DNA of 64,000 nucleotides. Origin: Nocardioides humilatus (GTDB lineage: Bacteria; Actinomycetota; Actinomycetes; Propionibacteriales; Nocardioidaceae). The notes beneath the pieces were generated by a model. The model was not told the origin of the DNA. It was given only the letters and a program-made list of their open reading frames with translations, and made no database searches. The position numbers and the translations under genes are program-made. Positions 33,901 through 42,387 of this stretch are shown in pieces (position 1 is the first letter of the stretch; every line of letters starts with the position of its first letter). The stretch is taken from NCBI RefSeq assembly GCF_008373755.1, contig NZ_VUJV01000002.1, forward strand, positions 62,001 to 126,000, in the 5' to 3' direction.

Positions 33901-34661
33901 TGGAAGAGGAACCTGCCGGACGTGCACGACGCGCCAGGCGTGCCGGGGTCGAGACCGCGGGCACCGGCACGCTGGGACGGCGGACGGTGGTACGTCGACC
34001 CGCGTGGGGCCGCCGCCACGTGAATCCCCGCGGGAACCTTCTCCACGCGGATGCCTCGCGGTGACGTGGGGGCCGCCTGACCGAGCTGGACGTCGAGCTC
34101 GTCGCCGCTGTCGAATGCGCCACCAGTGGTGTCGAGGCGGGCCTGGACGATGCCGATGCCGGCCTTGCTGCCGGTGACTTCGACGCTGAGGTGGGTGGTC
34201 TGGCCGGCGGTCACGTCGACCGTGCGGGAGACCGTCGAGAGCGGCCCGACGCCGGAGAGCTGAGTGCCGGCGTCGGCGAACCCGGAGGAGCTGGTGAGGT
34301 CGAAGAGGTCGTTGACTCCCAGGGTCAACGTGGCCCCGTGGAGGTCCTTGACGGAGGTGACCTCGATGTCGACGCGCGTGGTCGCACCGACGTCCGGCGT
34401 CGTGGCGAAGGTCAGCGCCACCTCGGAGCAGGTGGCGAACTCGTCCTTGGCGGCATCGCCAAGGACGAGTTCGCACTCCGGAGCGGCCTGGGCAGCCGCA
34501 GCCGGGCGGTCGGGAGCGCCCCTGCCTTCGTCAGGACTGCCGGGATCGGGTTGGCCGGCCGCGGCCTGGAGGAACGCCGGAGCGATCACCAGGCCGGACA
34601 TCGCGAGGAGGCCGGCGGCGGCGCGGCGCGCAGAAATACGGTGGGGGCGTGCGGCAGACAT
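30972..34661 (-). CDS. Array copy 2: secreted RTX metalloprotease, intact zinc site
   Basis: 1229 residues from ATG 34661 (RBS aaggagacgt). Signal peptide to about residue 36 (VIAPAFLQAAAG), low-complexity linker, then an Ig-like domain (about 62-205) starting with the paired cysteines of PECELVLGDAAKDEFATCSE. CNA-B-like domain about 245-315. Protease domain about 345-620 with HEAGH at 427-431 and TEGWAEW at 464-470. This spacing and the EGWxE form resemble the M36 fungalysin group (HExxH...GEGWSDF), so a zinc endopeptidase is the best call. PPC/beta-sandwich and Ig-like domains follow (DYDIRSN-type LRLFADEAMT..., DLTLSATPAN...), then RTX repeats (30975 to about 31945) and the tail GDIRISIP. 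Copy 2 is one of five copies with a complete HExxH. Confidence 0.92.
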   Translation of the reverse strand: MSAARPHRISARRAAAGLLAMSGLVIAPAFLQAAAGQPDPGSPDEGRGAPDRPAAAAQAAPECELVLGDAAKDEFATCSEVALTFATTPDVGATTRVDIEVTSVKDLHGATLTLGVNDLFDLTSSSGFADAGTQLSGVGPLSTVSRTVDVTAGQTTHLSVEVTGSKAGIGIVQARLDTTGGAFDSGDELDVQLGQAAPTSPRGIRVEKVPAGIHVAAAPRGSTYHRPPSQRAGARGLDPGTPGASCTSGRFLFQDEAAVWQPTVNFSVEVYDDDPMGTDDLLATGLTNPDGAFNICFESTDEEGGGQELFVNFVAENGAWRFRNTPASDSTWRFFTGITPLADPGTLAYGDVAPPALYHRLLHAFDAIDRLFLWHADYNGYLDNAGDSRQMLLNWTPTSVDGTYYSTVDNDIHLAAADPDADHVTIHEAGHALMDALYDDNWPPVTGCNPHSVFGTSSATCAWTEGWAEWLPARVLDDPFFRWPDGSFLNLETPSWADYTGAYGDTVEGRVAGALIDLSDSANDTYWDRYTEGAGSTAATEEIYTTMAQTEVSNTFNEYFSVDRAGEGDTGYFARAALFQNTIDYTHRDPLVNTEELVRPSLDANPTPHLYSAALTNGYWNAVALRQSASGSDFDLRLFADEAMTNQIGLSEGTAGATDYILVDGNHRTGTFFPRADLFWGSGTYSIEEYLGNSVGNMGATPGSFTATDIIKPWDVQVVAGQTQYIGVQPVAGLDVSIFAHVSDGTSATTTQSRYSAVASGQSNGPGELEYLTYSAPIDGDWTNVVVLNESGTAGNYVIYRDITGPSAPAVQADGGNAQTYDTTVDLTLSATPANTLVNSMQISTDGVFDFEPWVPYFGTGTATLPAGLGTKTVSVRYRAMSGAISATATDTITMVATPTCDGQTATVAGFGAVNGTSGADVIVGGPGPNSIAGFGGNDLICGLGGNDTINDGLGADTVYGESGNDVFTQPAGTDVGDVFDGGSGTDQVSYGARSGNVTVTLDGNNDDGVSGEGDTVQTNVENVTTGGGNDTLLGTSAANRLIGNGGNDTVTGGGGNDYVTGNGGVDTLRGGDGNDTILAGDGDDTIDEGATANGSDLIKGGTGADLIDYGARTAAVAIRLTGVATSGAAGENDKLLNCEKASGGTGDDTIVGHVTADTLAGGAGNDTLTGNGNDDTMHGGPGADVLNGGNGNDNLTTLDGVGGNDTANGGGGTDFASTDIGDIRISIP

Positions 34662-34708
34662 GACGTCTCCTTGGCCCCCGAGGGCGAGTAATTCGAGCGG
34701 GGCGCGAC

Positions 34709-34771
34709 CCGAGCCACCGTCTTCGGAGCGTAGGCCCGCCGTGGCCGCTCCGCCATACCCCGAGCGGATGA
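34709..34771 (-). promoter_or_regulatory. Promoter/leader of array copy 2
   Basis: Minus strand: TCATCC box (34766-34771), 33 nt, then -10-like TACGCT (34727-34732), 66 nt before the ATG. Downstream a short CCGA...TCGG dyad ends in CTCGGG. The box is followed after 7 nt by GTATG, an imperfect mate of the CATCC half-site. The same arrangement recurs before copies 4-7. Confidence 0.45.
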
Positions 34772-34785
34772 TTCTTTAACTGGGG

Positions 34786-37700
34786 CTAGGGGATGCTGAT
34801 GCGGATGTCTCCGGGGTCGGTGGTGGCGGTGTCGGAGCCGGCGCCACCGTTGGCCGTGTCGTTGCCGTTGACGCCGTCGGTGGTGGTGAGGTTGTCGTTT
34901 CCGTTGCCGCCGTTGAGCACGTCGGCTCCGGGGCCGCCGGTCAGTGCGTCGGCGTTGCCGTTGCCGGTGATGGTGTCGTTGCCGCCAGCTCCGGAGAGGG
35001 TGTCGGCGGTGACGTGGCCGACGAGCGTGTCGTTGCCGGCGCCGCCGAGGGCGTGTTCGCAGTTGAGGATCTTGTCGTTCTCCCCGGACGCCCCGGAGGT
35101 CGGGACGCCGTTGAGGCGGATCGCTACTCCGAGGGACCGGTTCTCGTAGGTGACCAGGTCCGAACCCGTGCCACCCTTGATCAGGTCGGTCCCGTTGGCG
35201 GTCGTGCCCTCCTCGATGGTGTCGTCGCCGTCGCCGGCGAGGATGGTGTCGTTCCCGTCGCCGCCGCGCAAGGTGTCCACGCCGCCGTTGCCGGTGAGGT
35301 AGTCGTTGCCGCCTGCGCCGATGATGATGTCCGCGCCGCCGTTGCCGATCAGCCGGTTCGCTGCCGACGTGCCGAGCAGGGTGTCGTTGCCGCCGCCGGT
35401 CGTCACGTTCTCGATGGTGGTCTGCACGAGGTCACCCTCGCCGGCGAGACCGTCGTCGGCGTTGGCGTCGAGGGTGACGGTGATGTTGCCGCTGCGCGCG
35501 CCATAGGAGACCTGGTCGATGCCCGCGCCACCGTCGAAGACGTCGCCGGCGTCACCCGTCGCCGGCTGTTTCACCACGTCGTTGCCGTTGTCGCCGAAGA
35601 CCGTGTCGGCGCCCGGCCCGTCGTTGACGGAGTCGTTGCCGCCCAGCCCGCAGATGGTGTCGTTGCCGCCGAGACCGGAGATGACGTCCGCGCCGGGTCC
35701 ACCGACGATCACGTCGCTCCCCGCCGTACCGGTCACCGTTCCGAAGCCGGCAACCGTGGGCGTGAGGCTGTTGCACATCGGCGTGGCCACCACGTTGATG
35801 GTGTCCGTCGCCGTGGCGGAGATCGCTCCGGCCGCGTTGCGGTAGCGCACCGACACGGTCTTGGAGCCGAGACCGGCAGGCAGGGTCGCCGTACCGGTCG
35901 TGGCGTAGTCCACCCAGGGCTCGGAGTCGAAGGCCCCGTCGGTCGAGATCTGCATCTGGTAGAGCGGCGTGCTCCCGGCGCCGTTCGAGGCCGACGCCGA
36001 CAGGGCCAGGTCGACCGAGGTGTCGTAGGTCGACGGGTTGCCGCCGTCCGCGAGCACGGTCGGGCTCCCCGGACCCGCGGTGTCGCGGTAGAGCGTGTAG
36101 CTGGCCGCGGTGCCCGACTCGTTGAGCACGACGAGTCCGGTCTGGTCGGCGGTCGGGACCGAGTAGGTGAGGAACCCGCGTTGGCCGGCGGACAGGTTGT
36201 CAGCCCCCGCCACCCTCGAGTTGCGCGGTTGTGCCCACGTCGTGGCGTTCGACGGATCCGACACGTGCGCGAGGATGCTGACGTCGAGCGACGGATCGGG
36301 GCGCACGCCGATGTACTGGACCACCCCCGCGTCGGCGCCGACGTCGAGGACCTGGAGCACTTCCTTCCCGAGGAAGCTCAGCTGGGTCGTGCCCAGGGCG
36401 AGCGCCACGCTTCCCGTCATCTCCTCGATCCGGTACGGCCCGGCGAAGCTGAAGTCCTGCACGTAGGGGTAGAAGTCCCCCGTGCTGTGGTGTCCGTCGA
36501 CGACGACGTAGTCGATCACTCCCGTGGTCGCGATCGAGCTCAGGGCGAGGAGGTCGGTCTGCGCTTCGTCGGAGTACAGCGACAGGTCGAAGTCGTAGAG
36601 CCCTGCTGGCCGGACGGCTACACCGCCCCAGAAGCTGGCCTGGGCCTCGTAGGAGTACGCCAGCCCCGACGGTGCCGGCGGAGCGCCCGGTCGGGTGAGT
36701 GGTTCTCCGCTCACGAGCGGATCACGGTGCGTGTAGTCGATCGTGTTCTGGAAGAGCGAGGCACGTGCGTAATAGCCGGTGTCGCCTTCACCCACCCGGT
36801 CGTTCGTGAAGTAGTCGAACAACGTGTCGGACACCTCGCGCTGAGCTGCAGAGGTGTAGATCTCCTCGGTGCTCGCGGTGGCTCCGCCTTCGCCGTGGCG
36901 GTCCCAGTAGTTCTCATTGGTGCTGTCGGAGAGGTCGATCAGCGCACCGGCCACCCGGTACTCGAAGGTGTCGCCCTGGACCCCGTAGTCGATGTAGAAA
37001 TCGCCCCAACCTTGTGCCTCGAGGCCGTATGAGTTCCCGTTGCTGTAGCGGAGGTAGGGGTCGTCGAGCACGCGCGCCGCCACCCAGTCCGCCCAGCCCC
37101 TCGTCCAGGCACACCCGGTCGAGGTCGACGTGAGGAAATTGCGAGAGCAGTTCGGCGTAGCGGGGTAGGCGTCGTCGTACAGGGCGTCCATCAGGGCTTT
37201 CGCCGCCTCGGAGATGGTGAGGTAGTCGGCGTCGGGGTCGTCGGCGACGAGGTGGATGTCGTTGGCCGCGACGTCGTAGTAGGTGCCGTCCGTCGAGGTG
37301 GGCGTCCAGTTCGCGACCATCTGGCGGGTGTCGCCCGCGTTGTCGAGGTAGCCGCCACTCACGTCGAACTGCCAGTTGTAGAGCAGGTTGAGGCTCGCGA
37401 ACGCGTGAAGCAACCGCCCGTAGTCGTTGTCGACCAGGAAGTCGCCCCAGTCGAAGGTCGCGGGATCGTTGATCCCCACTGAGCTCGAGGTCAGGACGTA
37501 GGTCGCGTTGCTCGAGGGAGTGTCGCGGATCCGCCAGGCGCCGTTCTCGGTGCGGATGGCGATGTAGATCTCCTGCCCACCGCCTTCGTCGTCGGTGCTC
37601 TCGAAGCAGAGGTCGAAGGCTCCGTCCGCGTCTGTCAGTGTCTCGGCGAGCAGGTCGTCGTCAGCGCTGTCGTCATCGGCGTCCCAGATCTGGAGCGTGA

Positions 37701-38457
37701 GGTTGGCTGAGACCTGGGCTTCGCCGAGCTCGTCGGCGTAGGTGATGCGACCGCTGCTGCACGACGCACCGGGCGTGCCCGGGTCCAGGGCACGTCGGCC
37801 CCGCAGTGGCGCACGGTGGTACGGCGCCAGCCCGGTCTGCTGCGTCGCGAGCTGGACGGGTTCGCGACTCGGGATGAGTCGGGGTCGGCGAGGAGTGGTC
37901 AGGTCGGTCCGGCGACCGAGCCGAACGGACAGCTCGTCGCCGCCGTCGAAGGCTCCGCCGGTGGTGTCGAGGCGGGCCTGGAGCACGCCGAGTCCGGCCT
38001 TGGCGCCGGTGACCGTGACGGAGAAGTGCACCGTGCGGTCTGCAGCCAGGTCGATCGAGCGCGCCACTGCGGTCATCGGACCGACACCCGATTCCTGGGC
38101 ACCGCGGTCCGCGAACCCGGGGGTGCCGGTTAGCGCGAAGCCGCTGTTTGCGCGGAGGGTGAGCTCCGCGCCGCGGATCTCCTTCGCGGACGTGACGGCG
38201 ACGTCGACGGTCGTCGTGGCACCGACGTCGGGGGCCGAGTCGAAGGTCAGCACCACATCGGTGCAGCCGACGAGCTCGTCGCGGGGGGATTGCGCGGCGC
38301 CGAGGTCGCAATCGGGCACAGCAGGTCCTGCGTCGGGCGCCGGCTGGTCGGCCTGCCCGGACTGTCCCGCTGCAGCGGGCACGAAGGCAGGAATGACCAC
38401 CAGCCCGGCGACCGCGAGCAGGGTGGCGGCCGCGCGTCGCCGTACTGATGTCGACAT
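34786..38457 (-). CDS. Array copy 3: secreted RTX protein, pseudoprotease
   Basis: 1223 residues from ATG 38457 (RBS ggagacgcc); an upstream in-frame ATG would lengthen it into the 3' end of copy 4 and is rejected. Signal peptide to about 31 (VIPAFVPAAAG). N-terminal Ig-like domain about 48-195, CNA-B-like domain about 240-305. The protease-like domain has lost both zinc-site parts: SEAAK at 416-420 (both His gone) and TRGWADW at 452-458 (ligand Glu changed to Arg), although the Glu of HExxH and the scaffold VAGALIDLSDSTN and FQNTIDYTHRDPL persist. Ig-like domain, then RTX repeats (34789 to about 35760), tail GDIRISIP. It is only 34 bp downstream of copy 4 and shows no promoter of its own, so copies 4 and 3 are probably one operon. 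Confidence 0.9.
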   Translation of the reverse strand: MSTSVRRRAAATLLAVAGLVVIPAFVPAAAGQSGQADQPAPDAGPAVPDCDLGAAQSPRDELVGCTDVVLTFDSAPDVGATTTVDVAVTSAKEIRGAELTLRANSGFALTGTPGFADRGAQESGVGPMTAVARSIDLAADRTVHFSVTVTGAKAGLGVLQARLDTTGGAFDGGDELSVRLGRRTDLTTPRRPRLIPSREPVQLATQQTGLAPYHRAPLRGRRALDPGTPGASCSSGRITYADELGEAQVSANLTLQIWDADDDSADDDLLAETLTDADGAFDLCFESTDDEGGGQEIYIAIRTENGAWRIRDTPSSNATYVLTSSSVGINDPATFDWGDFLVDNDYGRLLHAFASLNLLYNWQFDVSGGYLDNAGDTRQMVANWTPTSTDGTYYDVAANDIHLVADDPDADYLTISEAAKALMDALYDDAYPATPNCSRNFLTSTSTGCAWTRGWADWVAARVLDDPYLRYSNGNSYGLEAQGWGDFYIDYGVQGDTFEYRVAGALIDLSDSTNENYWDRHGEGGATASTEEIYTSAAQREVSDTLFDYFTNDRVGEGDTGYYARASLFQNTIDYTHRDPLVSGEPLTRPGAPPAPSGLAYSYEAQASFWGGVAVRPAGLYDFDLSLYSDEAQTDLLALSSIATTGVIDYVVVDGHHSTGDFYPYVQDFSFAGPYRIEEMTGSVALALGTTQLSFLGKEVLQVLDVGADAGVVQYIGVRPDPSLDVSILAHVSDPSNATTWAQPRNSRVAGADNLSAGQRGFLTYSVPTADQTGLVVLNESGTAASYTLYRDTAGPGSPTVLADGGNPSTYDTSVDLALSASASNGAGSTPLYQMQISTDGAFDSEPWVDYATTGTATLPAGLGSKTVSVRYRNAAGAISATATDTINVVATPMCNSLTPTVAGFGTVTGTAGSDVIVGGPGADVISGLGGNDTICGLGGNDSVNDGPGADTVFGDNGNDVVKQPATGDAGDVFDGGAGIDQVSYGARSGNITVTLDANADDGLAGEGDLVQTTIENVTTGGGNDTLLGTSAANRLIGNGGADIIIGAGGNDYLTGNGGVDTLRGGDGNDTILAGDGDDTIEEGTTANGTDLIKGGTGSDLVTYENRSLGVAIRLNGVPTSGASGENDKILNCEHALGGAGNDTLVGHVTADTLSGAGGNDTITGNGNADALTGGPGADVLNGGNGNDNLTTTDGVNGNDTANGGAGSDTATTDPGDIRISIP

Positions 38458-38491
38458 GGCGTCTCCTTCCCCCGGAGGGGCGCCTCGTTCG

Positions 38492-41400
38492 TCACGGGAT
38501 GCTGATGCGGATGTCTCCTGGGTCGGTGCTGGCGGTGTCGGTGCCCGCCCCGCCGCTGGCGGTGTCGTTGCCGCTGACACCGTCGACGGTGTTGAGGTCG
38601 TCGGGACCGTTGCCGCCGAAGACGGTGTCGTTGCCGGCCCCACCGGTCAGGGTGTCGCCGCTGCCCTGGCCGTTGATGGAGTCGTTGCCATCGCCGCCGT
38701 TGAGGGTGTCAGCGGTGACGTGTCCGACGATCGTGTCGTTGCCGGATCCGCCGATGGCTTTCTCGACGTTGAGCAGCTTGTCGTTCTCGCCGGCGGCACC
38801 CGAGGTCGGGACACCGTTGAGGCGGATGGCGAGGTCGGCCGTACGGGCTCCGTAGTCGATCAGGTCGTAGCCGGTGCCGCCCTTGACGAGGTCGGCGCCG
38901 TTGGCGACCGCACCCTCCAGGACGGTGTCCTCCCCGTCGCCGCCGAGGATGGTGTCGGTGCCGTCGCCGCCGGTGAGGGTGTCGTCAGCGCCGTTGCCGG
39001 TGAGGTAGTCGTTGCCGCCTCCGCCGGTGATGGTGTCCTCGCCTCCGTTGCCGATGAGCCGGTTGGCTGCCGAGGTGCCGGCGATCGTGTCGGAACCGCC
39101 GCCGGCGGTGACGTTCTCGACCGTGGTCTGGACGGTGTCGCCCTCGCCGCTGACGCCGTCGTCGTTGTTGCCGTCGAGGGTGACGGTGACGTTGCCGCTG
39201 CGGGCGCCGTAGGAGACCTGGTCGGTGCCGGAGCCGCCGTCGAAGACGTCGCCGTTGTCGGTGGCGGCCGGCTGGGTGAAGACGTCGTTGCCGGTCGAGC
39301 CGTAGACGGTGTCGGCGCCGGGGCCGTCGTTGATCGAGTCGTTGCCACCCAGGCCGCAGATGGTGTCGTTGCCACCCAGCCCCGCAATGGCATCGGCGCC
39401 GGGTCCGCCGACGATGACGTCGGCGCCGGTGGTGCCGGTGACCGTGCCGAAGGCCGCGACCGTAGCGGTCAGGCCCTCGCAGGTCGGCGTGGCGACGACG
39501 TCGATCGTGTCGGTCGCCGTGGCCGAGGTCGCGCCGGCGGCGTTGCGGTAGCGCACCGACACGGTCTTGGTGCCGAGGCCGGCCGGGGCCGACGCGGTGC
39601 CGGTGGTGGCGTAGTCGACCCACGGCTCGGTGTCGAAGACGCCGTCGGTCGAGATCTGCATCTGGACGACAGGCGTGTTGCCGGCCCCGTTGGTCGGGCT
39701 GGCCGAGAGTGCCAGGTCCACGGTGGTGTCGTAGCTCTGGGCGTTGCCGCCGTCGATCTGCACGGCCGGGCTGGTGGGACTCGCGGTGTCGCGGTACAAG
39801 GTGTAGTTGCCCGCCGTCCCCGACTGGTTGAGGACGATCACGCCCGTCCAGTCGCTGGCCGCCAGCGAGTACTGGACGAACTCACGACTGCCGACTCCCG
39901 GGTTGTACGACGCCGCCACCGCTTGGTGGCTGCCCTGGGCGGTCGTGGCGAGGGTCCCGTCCGACACGTGCGCAGCGAGGTTCAGATCGAGCCCGGAATC
40001 CGGGGCGACACCTATGTACTGGGTGACGCCGGAGGCCGCCTGGACGTCCCACAGCCGCAGGACGTCGTTGGCTCCGAAGCTGTAGGTCGACGCACCGAGA
40101 CCGAAGACCTGGGTGCCCGTGTACTCCTCGATCGTGTAGGTCCCGGTCCCCGTGTAGAGGTTGGCCAACGGGAAGAACGAGCCGGTGCGGTGGTTGCCGT
40201 CGACGACGACGTAGTCGACTGTCGACCCCCCGTAATAGCTCGCGGCGATCGAGGTGGCCTGGGCTTCGTCGCCGTAGAGGGTCAGGTCGTAGTCACCCGA
40301 GACCAGCGGCCGGATCGCGACCCCGGCCCAGTAGAAGTTCGACGGGGTCGTCGCGAAGGAGTACCGGTGCGGTGACGGCTGGACGTCGAGCCCCGGGCGG
40401 CTCAGCTCCTGCGTCGACGTCAGCGGGTCGCGGTGGGTGTAGTCGATCGTGTTCTGGAAGAGGGCGCTGCGGGCGAGGTAACCGGTGTCACCCTCGCCGG
40501 TGCGGTCCATCGCGAAGTACTCGTTGAACGTCGCGGAGGTCTGCTTCGCGGCCAGCGTCGCGTAGATCTCCTCCGAACCGGCGGTCGCGCCGCCCTCGCC
40601 CCACCGGTCCCAGGGCGCGTCGTTGGCGCTGTCGGACAGGTCGATGAGGGCGCCGGCGACGCGGCCCTCGACGGAATCGCCGTAGGCGGTGGGGTAGTCC
40701 ACCCAGCTCGGGAGCTCGAGATCGGAGGACGAGCCGTCCGGGAACCGGACGTAGGGGTCGTCGAGGACCCGGGCCGCCACCCAGTCCGCCCAGCCCTCGA
40801 CCCAGGCGCACCCGGGCGAGGTCGTCCCGAAGATCAGCCGTGGGCTGCAGCTGGGAGTGGCGGGATAGGCGTCGTCGTACAGCGCGTCCATCAGGGCCTT
40901 GGCAGCCTCGTGGATCGTCGTGTGGTCGGAGTCGGGGTCGGCTTCTTTCAGGTGGATGTCATTGGTGGCCGGGTCGTAGTAGGTCCCGTCGACCGATCCC
41001 ACGTTCCAGTTCGCCACCATCTGCCTGGACTCGGCCGGGTTGTCCATCGCGTTGCCGTTGACGTCGCCTTGCCACTGGTAGAGCTTGTTGAGGCTGTCGA
41101 AGGCGTGCACCAGTCGGTTGTACGTGCCTGACGGGGTGAGGGTGGAGTAGTTCGCTGTCCCCGGGTCGGGAATGGCGATGGGCGCCGGGACGATGAAGGT
41201 CCACGCCTGACCTGCAGGGTTCTGCCGGATCTTCCAGGCGCTGTTGGAGACGGGTAGCCGGATGAAGACCTCCTGGCCGCCCCCCTCCTCGTCTGTGCTC
41301 TCGAAGCAGAGGTTGAAGGTGCCATCAGGATTGGTGAGTCCGGTGGCGAGCAGGTCGTCCGTGCCGGTCGGGTCGTCGTCCCAGACCTCGATGCCGAAGT

Positions 41401-42148
41401 TCCACGACGGCTGCAGGGTCGCCGTCTCGTCGACGTAGGTCCACGTGCCCGTGGCGCAGGACGCGCCGGGTGTGCCGGGGTCCAGGCTCTGGGGCCCCTT
41501 GATGCGCGGGGTCCGCACCCTGCCGGTGTACGACGGCTCTGCGATCTTCGTGCCCGCCGGCGCCGACTTGACGGGGAGGTCGCGCGGCGACAGCGGCGCG
41601 ACCTGCCCCAGCTCCACGGTGAGCTCGTCGCCGCCATCGAACTGGCCGCCGAGCGCGTCGAGGCGTGCTTGGAGAACGCCGTGGCCGGACTTCGCGCCGG
41701 TGACCTGGATCGTGAAGTGCGCGGTGTGGTCGGCGGTGACATCGATCGTGCGGGAGACCGCTGCCATGGGGCCGACTCCCGAGGGTTGGGTGCCGGCGGC
41801 GGTGAAGCCCGTGGTGCCGCTGAGCGTGAGGGCGCTGTTGGCGCGGATCGTCAGCGTTGCGTCGGAGAGGTCGGTCACTGAAGTGACGGCGACGTCGATC
41901 GTGGTGGTCCCTCCGAGGTCCAGCGTGGATTCTGAAGTGAGCTCCACGGAGGTGCAGCCCGTGCCCTGTCCGTCGCCGAGGTCGCACGCTGGCGCCGGTG
42001 CTGGTGGGGCGATCCGGTCGGGTCGTCCCTTCCCGGGTGCGCCCGGATCTGGCTGTCCCGATGCCGCCTGGACGAACGCCGGCGTGATCACCAGGCCGGT
42101 GACGGCAAGAAGCGTGGCGGCGGCGCGCCGGGTGCGGGGAGCGGACAT
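38492..42148 (-). CDS. Array copy 4: secreted RTX protein, pseudoprotease (half zinc site)
   Basis: 1218 residues from ATG 42148 (RBS ccaggagacgcc). Signal peptide to about 31 (VITPAFVQAASG). N-terminal Ig-like domain about 55-195 (CDLGDGQGTGCTSVEL is shortened compared with other copies). CNA-B-like domain about 240-305 (TWTYVDETATLQPSWNFGIEVWDDDP). Protease-like domain: HEAAK at 413-417 keeps the first His and the Glu but loses the second His; VEGWADW at 450-456 keeps the third-ligand Glu. Zinc binding and catalysis are therefore doubtful. Scaffold motifs are intact. Ig-like domain (about 800-895) and RTX repeats (38495 to about 39460) end GDIRISIP. Open frame continues upstream of the ATG but only through leader and repeat sequence. 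Confidence 0.9.
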   Translation of the reverse strand: MSAPRTRRAAATLLAVTGLVITPAFVQAASGQPDPGAPGKGRPDRIAPPAPAPACDLGDGQGTGCTSVELTSESTLDLGGTTTIDVAVTSVTDLSDATLTIRANSALTLSGTTGFTAAGTQPSGVGPMAAVSRTIDVTADHTAHFTIQVTGAKSGHGVLQARLDALGGQFDGGDELTVELGQVAPLSPRDLPVKSAPAGTKIAEPSYTGRVRTPRIKGPQSLDPGTPGASCATGTWTYVDETATLQPSWNFGIEVWDDDPTGTDDLLATGLTNPDGTFNLCFESTDEEGGGQEVFIRLPVSNSAWKIRQNPAGQAWTFIVPAPIAIPDPGTANYSTLTPSGTYNRLVHAFDSLNKLYQWQGDVNGNAMDNPAESRQMVANWNVGSVDGTYYDPATNDIHLKEADPDSDHTTIHEAAKALMDALYDDAYPATPSCSPRLIFGTTSPGCAWVEGWADWVAARVLDDPYVRFPDGSSSDLELPSWVDYPTAYGDSVEGRVAGALIDLSDSANDAPWDRWGEGGATAGSEEIYATLAAKQTSATFNEYFAMDRTGEGDTGYLARSALFQNTIDYTHRDPLTSTQELSRPGLDVQPSPHRYSFATTPSNFYWAGVAIRPLVSGDYDLTLYGDEAQATSIAASYYGGSTVDYVVVDGNHRTGSFFPLANLYTGTGTYTIEEYTGTQVFGLGASTYSFGANDVLRLWDVQAASGVTQYIGVAPDSGLDLNLAAHVSDGTLATTAQGSHQAVAASYNPGVGSREFVQYSLAASDWTGVIVLNQSGTAGNYTLYRDTASPTSPAVQIDGGNAQSYDTTVDLALSASPTNGAGNTPVVQMQISTDGVFDTEPWVDYATTGTASAPAGLGTKTVSVRYRNAAGATSATATDTIDVVATPTCEGLTATVAAFGTVTGTTGADVIVGGPGADAIAGLGGNDTICGLGGNDSINDGPGADTVYGSTGNDVFTQPAATDNGDVFDGGSGTDQVSYGARSGNVTVTLDGNNDDGVSGEGDTVQTTVENVTAGGGSDTIAGTSAANRLIGNGGEDTITGGGGNDYLTGNGADDTLTGGDGTDTILGGDGEDTVLEGAVANGADLVKGGTGYDLIDYGARTADLAIRLNGVPTSGAAGENDKLLNVEKAIGGSGNDTIVGHVTADTLNGGDGNDSINGQGSGDTLTGGAGNDTVFGGNGPDDLNTVDGVSGNDTASGGAGTDTASTDPGDIRISIP

Positions 42149-42193
42149 GGCGTCTCCTGGCCCCCGAGGGCGGGTCGAGAGGGAGCGTGCGTC

Positions 42194-42259
42194 CCGAGCC
42201 GTGAATTTCTCGGAGATTACGACCGTTCTCCGGCGTGCCACCATCCTCCGAGAGGATGA
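42194..42259 (-). promoter_or_regulatory. Promoter/leader of array copy 4
   Basis: Minus strand: TCATCC (42254-42259), 34 nt, -10-like TAATCT (42214-42219), 66 nt before the ATG. CATCC-N7-GGATG (42242-42258) is a perfect dyad upstream of the -35 position. A second dyad CCGAG...CTCGG (42194-42213) starts at the -10. Confidence 0.5.
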
Positions 42260-42287
42260 AAGTTCTGGGTCGAACGACCTGCTTTCG

Positions 42288-42386
42288 CCTTGGTTTCGAG
42301 GCTCGCTTCGCTCGCACCTCAACCAGCGGAAACGGTGTCCGCTGGTTGAGGTGCGACGAGCGCAGCGAGGAGCCTCGAAACCAAGG
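42288..42386. repeat. REP/MITE-like long inverted repeat between copies 4 and 5
   Basis: Left arm 42288-42330 (begins CCTTGGTTTCGAGGCTCG) and right arm 42338-42386 (ends GCCTCGAAACCAAGG) are complementary except for two small insertions and one substitution in the right arm; loop AACGGTG. It ends 1 bp before the stop codon of copy 5. From memory, this GGTTTCGAGGCTCGC...CACCTCAACC type of palindrome is common in Nocardioides genomes as an interspersed element. It may also terminate copy 5 transcription. Confidence 0.75.
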
Positions 42387-42387
42387 G

